Positions 58,280-64,000 of a stretch of 64,000 bases of DNA are shown here, one piece after another. Under the pieces are notes generated by a model that saw only the letters and a program-made list of their open reading frames with translations, was not told where the DNA came from and made no database searches. Source of the stretch: Dolomedes plantarius. Lineage: Eukaryota; Arthropoda; Arachnida; Araneae; Dolomedidae. The number at the start of each line of letters is the position of its first letter. Position 1 is the stretch's first letter. The stretch covers positions 41,741,393 through 41,805,392 of the forward strand of contig OU015492.1 of NCBI GenBank assembly GCA_907164885.2, in the 5' to 3' direction. A program made the translations under genes and the position numbers.

Positions 58280-59290
58280 ATTATGATTTGAATTCTTTAA
58301 ACTGTAAATACTGTTCATATGACTAAGATTTCTTATGACAAAAATTTTGTCATTGTAAGAGTAGCTCAGTGGTTTGATTAAAAAAAAGGGGGGTCGTCGT
58401 CTGTATTTTTAGCTTCCCAGAAGCTTATGAAAACAGGAAAAAAAATGCTTCAGCTATCGAATTTGATATTTGGTTTAAATTCGCCGAGATTTTTGAAAGA
58501 TCGGGGAAGAAAGACAGGACTTAGGTTGAATGGCAGCTACGTGGGCCAATGTACGATGTAAAGAGAAAGCTTTTGCACGGGTTGCCACTTTAAAGCGTGA
58601 AGTAGTTAGGGTAGCTTCACTCGTAAGTGGGTGCCTCTTAAAAGAAGTTATCTCTGAGAGTTAGCAATTTATGATGTTGGCGATGATTTACGTGCTTGTG
58701 ATTCGTCAATTTTCATTTTTGCGCGTCTTTCTGGCGTAATAACAAAACCATTTTTCTTCCTCCGGACATGTGCTATTGAAGAAAAATTATGCCAAAACAG
58801 GAAATGGATGACAGCGATCTCAAGAAAAGATTTCATAGTTACCTCCAGTTCAAGGGTAAGTAACATTGTTTATTATTTAGAGATTTGTGATTAAACTAAT
58901 TGCAGTTATTTAAAATAATTCATTGTTTTTAATTTTCAACGTTTAAAATTTAATGAATATATTGATGAAAAGAATGGGTAGGATTAACTGAGTTGATCTT
59001 AAATGTCTTGCCTACAGTTATTAAAGGATATAAAAGTTAAATTAATGTAATTGAATGTTATAAAAATCCCAGAAACTTCATTCTAACACTTTTTAATTTA
59101 GATATACATTTATGCAAATTCTTTTGTATTTAAATGAACTATGTTATTTTACTTTGTAGTAAAGTAAATATCTTTTTGTTTGTATTTAGTTTCGTAGAAA
59201 AGATCAACAAAACGTGAGCCTGGCTATACAACAAAATCTAAAGGATTGTGGAAAGCATCAAAAGGTAACGTGCTATTCTAAAACAGATTA
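58280..59290. other. No gene confirmed; strong splice-donor motif
   Basis: An ATG at 58,789 opens a 22-codon frame, MPKQEMDDSDLKKRF..., that ends in GGTAAGT at 58,855-58,861, a strong splice-donor motif. The nearest acceptor-like site, TTTAG at 59,185-59,189, would bring an immediate stop, so no exon chain is proposed. A 60-codon minus frame at 58,669-58,866 has no motif. Confidence 0.35.
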
Positions 59291-59299
59291 ACTTAAAGA

Positions 59300-60485
59300 T
59301 TCAATAGTTTATTTTTATCAGTTGAATTTCTCACCTGCGCCATGTATTTTAAAATCTATACTTATTGATAATAATCTAAATATTGTGGCATTTGTTAACA
59401 ATTGTAAGATTTCAAAATTTAATAATTATAAATTTCCTTGCAAAACAAATAACATAAATGATTTGTTAAGCATTTTAAAAGAATTGGGATTAAATGAAAA
59501 CAGTAATGATTGATCGTGAAAATGTACTATTAAATGTGGTAATTGAATTGCTTGATGTTCTAAGGCATAAAATTTCTGATCATCAAAATACAATAATTGA
59601 CTTCTTCACTGAACAACTGACTTTATTATTAAAGCAACTGACTTTATTATTAAATAATATCCTACTTTGCTACCCCCCCCCCTTGTTTAAGTATATTATA
59701 TAATCACCCTACAAATCTTAATAGACCATTATTTTATATTTTTGATCTTGTACACATTCTGAAGTGTATCAGAAATAATTGGCTGAATCAGAAGAATTAT
59801 GGTCAATGCATGTATTTTATTGATTTTAATGATTATAACTTAACTAAAACTGCCTCTTTTAGAACCAATAAAAGTATCCATTCTTTAGAGGATGGACAGA
59901 TAGTTAAATATGTGTTTGAATTAACTTTAAAAGCTCTTTCTCCATCTTCTATGGAGAGACAAAATGTAAAACTGTCTTCAAATTTTCAATGACCATTTTA
60001 TTGAAGGGTTGAAAGTGCTTTCTACACATACTTATGAACCTTTTTGTTTAGAAACATCTGAATATATTGCAATCATTATTAAATGCTGGAAGATAATGAA
60101 TGTGTAAAGTAAGTTTAAAGGGGGTCATAAACGAGATGTGTATTGTGAGTCTTTGTCATCTAATGCATCCAATGAAAAGTTTATGTACCTACACAAATTC
60201 TTAGTTGGGCTTGATACTTGGAATTCTCTTAAATATACTTCTGGCTTTTTAACTAAAGAAACATATACCACACTTTCTCACACTACACATTCTGTACTTG
60301 AAATGTGAACATATTGTTGTAATGAATTGGGGATGGCATATTTCTTAACAGGAAAAATTCAAACCGACATTATTGAAAATAGGTTTGGAAAGTTTCGCCA
60401 ATTGTCTGGGTCACAATACAACATATCGTTGACACAGGTTTTCGAAAATGAATCGAAGCTTAGACTTCAAACCCTAGCCCCTTAA
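59300..60485 (+). pseudogene. P-element/THAP9-like transposase relic
   Basis: Followed across frames, the translation gives 'FYIFDLVHILKCIRNNWLNQ', matching the 'FDPPHxLKxxRNxWL' motif of P-element/THAP9 proteins, and 'GQCMYFIDFNDYNLTKTA'. Later come 'ALSPSSMERQNVKL', 'HTYEPFCLETSEYIAIIIKC', 'YLHKFLVGLDTWNSLKYTSG' and 'GMAYFLTGKIQTDIIENRFG' followed by 'KFRQLSGSQYNISLTQVFEN'. The last part is the conserved C-terminal region (xDxIExRFGxxRQLSG). The THAP zinc finger at the N-terminus was not found. Many stops and shifts make it dead. Ends of the element were not located. Confidence 0.75.
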
Positions 60486-60489
60486 TTTT

Positions 60490-61415
60490 ATAATTTGTAT
60501 CGTGTTTCAAATCCCTTTTATCTGTGTTATTAGAGATGAAGGCAGTAAAATAAAATATCTTTAGTACTTTATCTTAAATATATGTATTATGTGCTTTCTC
60601 ACATGCACATGCATACATTAGCCAGTTAAGACATAACTATGTTTTACTATCCTAAAAATAAGCGTTAGAAACTCATTAAATCTAAACTTTAGATAAGTGT
60701 ATGGTCTGGGAACTAGTGCCTCATCTCGTATATGGCATGTAAACTGGATTTTTTTCAAAAATTCTGATTAGCACTTTTTTTCTCCCCATTGATTCTGAAC
60801 TCTTCAAGTTAAGCATGAGCTTTGGGTTAATGAAAAAAATCAAAGACAGCATCTGTTTTATGTTGTTCTTTAAATTGTTTCATTATGCCTAGAATTTCAT
60901 TTATTGCCTTGTCAAATATTTTATTGTACAAATTTTTTTTTAAATTCCACTGAGCATCTTGTTTAGCTGTTTAAAAAATGGGGGAAAATGCGTTGTAAAT
61001 TGTCTTTACTTTCTCAAAGTTTCAAAATTAAATATGTTGATAAAGTTGTGCCTGAAAAATAACTCAACTGATTCTGAACATCACTTGGAGTTTTATGGAA
61101 AGCCAAATTATATGGAAAGTTATACAATAGTTAGTTGAAATTGTTTCTTGGAAGTTTTGTGAGGTAGTAATCTAGTTCATGTATATTAAAGTCTTATTTA
61201 AATATTGTGCTAAACATATTCAGTACATTGAAAGTCTGATTACTTCTCAACTTTTAATCACCAGGCAATTTTTGGTATCAAATTATATGCTCAGTGCATA
61301 TTTCATTATGTGTAATTTTCACTCAATCTGATTTGACAATTCATGTGAGGAGAAATTTTTCTGATTATAATTTAACAGCTTGCCTTGTGTTATGATATAT
61401 TTATTTTTATTCATT
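60490..61415. other. No gene seen
   Basis: AT-rich, no frame or motif recognised before the exon at 61,420. Confidence 0.45.
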
Positions 61416-61419
61416 TCAG

Positions 61420-61522
61420 GAAGTCTGTTGGACAGTGTCTAATATTACTGCTGGTAATACACAAGATTCAATCAGTTATTGAAGCTGGAATTATGGAGGA
61501 TATTATTCTAATACTTGATGAG
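61420..61522 (+). pseudogene. Importin-alpha (karyopherin alpha) ARM-repeat exon, frameshifted
   Basis: TATTTTTATTCATTTCAG precedes the exon and GTATTT follows it, as at real intron borders. From 61,420 the frame reads 'EVCWTVSNITAGNT', the ARM-repeat signature KEACWTISNITAGN of importin-alpha, nuclear import receptors for NLS cargo. It then meets a stop. In the next frame the same repeat goes on as 'HKIQSVIEAGIMEDIILILD', matching the family's QIQAVIxAGL-xxLIxLLQ. One base appears to be missing near 61,460. Intron-like flanks argue against a retrocopy. No neighbouring importin exon was recognised, so this is either a pseudogene scrap or one exon of a gene with an assembly error. Confidence 0.6.
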
Positions 61523-61889
61523 GTATTTTAAAAAGTCATTACGTATTTAATACCTTTTGGTCAATGTAATGTTACTTCAAGTAAATTTACTGCTAAAACT
61601 TAATTTTATTCTTTAGTATCTTTAAGTCTAAGACCTAAAATTATCTTTGGTATCCCAAATGACTTTCTACCACATTTTTTGTAAAAATTACTGTGAAAGC
61701 TACATCATGTCATAAATGTTTACTTTATTCATTAATATAGTAATAGAAAAGTTGTTAAAGATTATTTGCCCTTTTCACTAATTTTCTCCCTTAGTGCAGT
61801 ATGAAATTTAATCCTGTCGATTACATGATTAGTTATTACAGAAATAAATAAAATAGAGTAGAATGCTTTGATAGAGTGCAATAATAAAC

Positions 61890-62240
61890 AACATTGAAAG
61901 CTGAGTTGAGACTTGTCTAAATTGACAACAAAATTTTCTCTTCACTATCGAGAATCACTCTCACATTGAAAGTAAAGAAACACAAGAATGAAGATTGAAT
62001 ACTAAATAAAATGTTAGCATATAAAATCTTAAATTTCTAAATCTGACCCAGCATCTGTATTAATGCTCTCTATGGCATGTTGTAATCAGATTTAGAAATT
62101 TAAGATTTTGTATGCTAATGTTTTACTTAGCATTCAATCTTTATTCTTGTGTTTCTCTACTTTCAACAGCATTATTCTCAATAGTGAAGAGGAAATTTTG
62201 GTGTCATTCTAGACAAGTCTCTGATTCAGCTTTCAATGTT
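61890..62240. repeat. Foldback repeat with ~155-bp arms
   Basis: The arm 61,890-62,046 is the near-perfect reverse complement of 62,086-62,240. Landmarks are AACATTGAAAGCTGA, GAAACACAAGAAT and AAATCTTAAATTTCTAAATC. The loop is 39 bases (62,047-62,085). Confidence 0.9.
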
Positions 62241-62702
62241 GAGCTGAAATTATGCTCAACATTAAAAGCTTATTATTGTACTCTTATCAAGGCAATCTAC
62301 CCTATTTTATTTATATCTATAATAACAAATTAATCGACATGGTTGGATTTTCTACTGTACAAAGAGAAATTTAGTGAATAGGGGAATACTCTTTAACAAA
62401 TATTTTATAACTATTTTCTATTAGTATATTTATTTAATCAAGTAAATATTTATTACATGATGTAGTTTTCAGAGTATGTAATTGGTTTTACAAAAAATAT
62501 GGTATTAATTTACTTATTGAAGAAGTTATCAATAAAATGACAACAGATTTAAAACTGCACTCATGTGTTGGGTGCTGTTTTATATCAAGTTTTTTTAAAC
62601 ACCTGTCTCAGAATTTATATTTCCTAATTGGATTTAATTAATTCTACTTTATCAACAATGAATTTTTTCAACTACTTTCAACAATCAACTATTTTTACAA
62701 CA

Positions 62703-62815
62703 ATAAATTACCCTTTAATGTACAAAACAATGCAAAAAATAATTTTCTTATCTGCAGAGCATTTACTAACTCTACATCAAAAAATGATTTAAATAAATTC
62801 TTCTTTTGATTCATA
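62703..62815 (+). repeat. Direct repeat unit 1 of 2
   Basis: AATTACCCTTTAATGTACAA to AATAAATTCTTCT recurs at 63,214-63,320, about 512 bp downstream, including GCAAAAAATAATTTTCTTAT in both. Confidence 0.85.
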
Positions 62816-62840
62816 AATTATATCAGGGGATGGGAGTCAT

Positions 62841-62876
62841 TTTCCTTAAATTTATGAACACATAAATTTAAGGAAA
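62841..62876. repeat. Perfect 16-bp hairpin
   Basis: TTTCCTTAAATTTATG (62,841-62,856) pairs exactly with CATAAATTTAAGGAAA (62,861-62,876) around the loop AACA. A partial third copy, CACATAAATTTATGAAC, follows. Confidence 0.95.
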
Positions 62877-63213
62877 CACATAAATTTATGAACTGATTTT
62901 CTCTTTCTTTTTTTTTCCCTAGATGCTGTAAAGATGGAGCAGAGGTACAGCAGAAGGATACTGTTTTATAGAAAATATAGAAAAAAATTGTGTAAATGTG
63001 CTATGTACTTTCTAAATAAACTATTTTTACTTTAAACCAGCTCTTTTCTGTATTTAAAATCATGTGTTTCTATAATTATCTTCTATTGTGTAATTTTAAG
63101 AAATATTACTATCATAGTACTATTTCTCAAAAATAGTACTATAAAGTGTTGGATATTGAATGTCCTATATAATATAAAAAAAAATATTTTTTCAAAATGA
63201 CTTATAAGAATGT

Positions 63214-63320
63214 AATGAATTACTCTTTAATTCACAAGACTATGCAAAAAATAATTTTCTTATCTGTAGAGCATTTATTAACTCTACACCAAAAAATAAT
63301 TTAAATAAATTCTTCTGAGC
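63214..63320 (+). repeat. Direct repeat unit 2 of 2
   Basis: Diverged copy of 62,703-62,815. Its 'CTTATCTGTAGAGCATTTATTAACTCTAC' core also resembles the right foldback arm at about 30,190-30,225, which suggests it is the 5' side of repeat E. Confidence 0.75.
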
Positions 63321-63649
63321 AAGTTTTCATAAGCTCACAAAGGTTTGTGTATGGATTTCATCATATCACACTAAACATTACTCAAGTTTTGAAAAATGAA
63401 TGCATCAAATTTATGTTTATAAATTTATCAAATTATGTTAATAAATTTTATACTGGGGAAGTACAAATTTTTGGGGTTAATTATTAAATACATGGATTTA
63501 TGTTGCATTTCTTTGGATGAAATGCAATAATATGAATGGAAAGAATAAATACATAGTACTGTTTTACATACTATATCTCATTCTAAATTTTAAAAAAACG
63601 GGAACCTTAGATCGAATGGAAAGATAGATTTAGCTTTAATGGTTGGTAT

Positions 63650-64000
63650 TAATGTTATCTTAACTTTCAAATTTGGGTAAATGTATCTTAATACAAAAAG
63701 AGGTTTTGTTCTAACAAGTAAACTTGTGATTCATATGCAAATTTTGAGGTAATAGCAAAGATCAGTATTTCGTAATACCTAAAAATAAATAAGGCAAAAC
63801 TGGAAAGAATACTAGAAATATGAAGGCAAAAAAAAATAATAATAAAAGTGAAAGGGTTGATATCAGAGGTTATTCGTCAATGTAATAAATAATAAAAATA
63901 AGCATATAAACGAAAGGGTCCTACGAAAAACTTTGAAAAAATGCCGGCGGTCCGATTCTGATAGAATGCCGACATGACGCCCGGACCTACGGCACATTGC
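63650..64000 (+). repeat. Cap-bearing repeat E, truncated by window end
   Basis: The segment parallels repeat D: a GATATCAGAGGTTAT block, then 'TAATAAAAATAAGCATATAA', 'GGGTCCTACGAAAAACTTTG' and the start of a GC-rich block at about 63,940. Where D has the cap, E runs off the window, so the GTTTGTTGGG end cannot be seen. Confidence 0.6.

Noticed and set aside
58360..58380. tRNA A-box-like GTAGCTCAGTGGTT
   Set aside because: No B-box at proper distance and no cloverleaf.
58789..59264. Two-exon gene from MPKQEMDDSD (donor at 58,856) to an exon at 59,190-59,264
   Set aside because: In the phase set by the donor, the second exon has TAG as its second full codon; no family resemblance.
62923..63036. 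Terminal exon after TTTTCCCTAG with AATAAA at 63,015
   Set aside because: Joining it to the 61,420 exon gives a stop two codons later in one frame and does not continue the importin-alpha repeat; AATAAA is common in AT-rich DNA.

Overview
The window looks like AT-rich, TE-laden non-coding DNA from a eukaryotic chromosome, most likely an arthropod and probably a spider. The evidence is the lack of dense open frames, many long (TA)n tracts, splice-like signals, and at least twelve separable transposable-element insertions. They include Tc1/mariner, pogo/Tigger, piggyBac, hAT, Harbinger-like and P-element-like DNA transposons, non-LTR retrotransposon ends and tRNA-derived SINEs. The spider assignment is an inference: the Tc1 transposase at 19.0-20.1 kb matches, from memory, a lineage abundant in orb-weaver genomes. 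I see no bacterial genes, rRNA, CRISPR array or intact host gene.

Layout. 1-2.9 kb: nothing recognised. 2.9-7.24 kb: composite repeat copy A, holding head-to-head fragments of an uncharacterised multicopy gene, a nested hAT-type MITE and a GC-rich terminal 'cap' that abuts a (TA)n tract. 7.78-9.13 kb: deleted piggyBac element with TTAA target sites. 9.8-14.3 kb: tRNA-derived SINEs, a pogo/Tigger remnant, a possible signal-anchor exon and a Harbinger-like MITE. 15.5-20.3 kb: internally deleted mariner-like element, two LINE 3' ends inserted in two copies of another repeat, and a Tc1 element with a single stop. 21.7-25.4 kb: 382-bp tandem duplication and composite repeat copy C (cap only). 26.0-28.9 kb: hAT (ZMYM1-like) relic split by a Tc1-like element with long terminal inverted repeats. 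29.2-31.0 kb: unidentified open frame, foldback repeat and a second cap-bearing repeat (D). 34.4-36.0 kb: diverged duplication with an inverted arm. 38.73-41.68 kb: complete but degraded hAT (ZBED5-like) element. 45.28-47.77 kb: nearly intact pogo/Tigger element. 49.8-51.4 kb: GC/pyrimidine-rich possible solo LTR and a LINE 3' end. 52.8-53.9 kb: Tc1-like transposase relic. 54.4-58.3 kb: composite repeat copy B, the inverted counterpart of copy A. 59.3-60.5 kb: P-element/THAP9-like relic. 61.4 kb: one frameshifted importin-alpha exon. 61.9-64 kb: foldback, direct repeats and the start of another cap-bearing repeat (E).

The parts are not an operon or pathway; they mostly record successive insertions. 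Nesting gives relative ages: copy A predates its hAT MITE, the hAT relic predates the Tc1 element inside it, and the 16-18 kb repeat predates both LINE ends. The least explained structure is the cap-bearing repeat family. Its GC-rich end has the same terminal motif in copies A to D and a gap-free open frame in three copies. Two roughly 3.9-kb members lie in inverted orientation about 47 kb apart. Product names come from recalled family motifs; no database search was possible.
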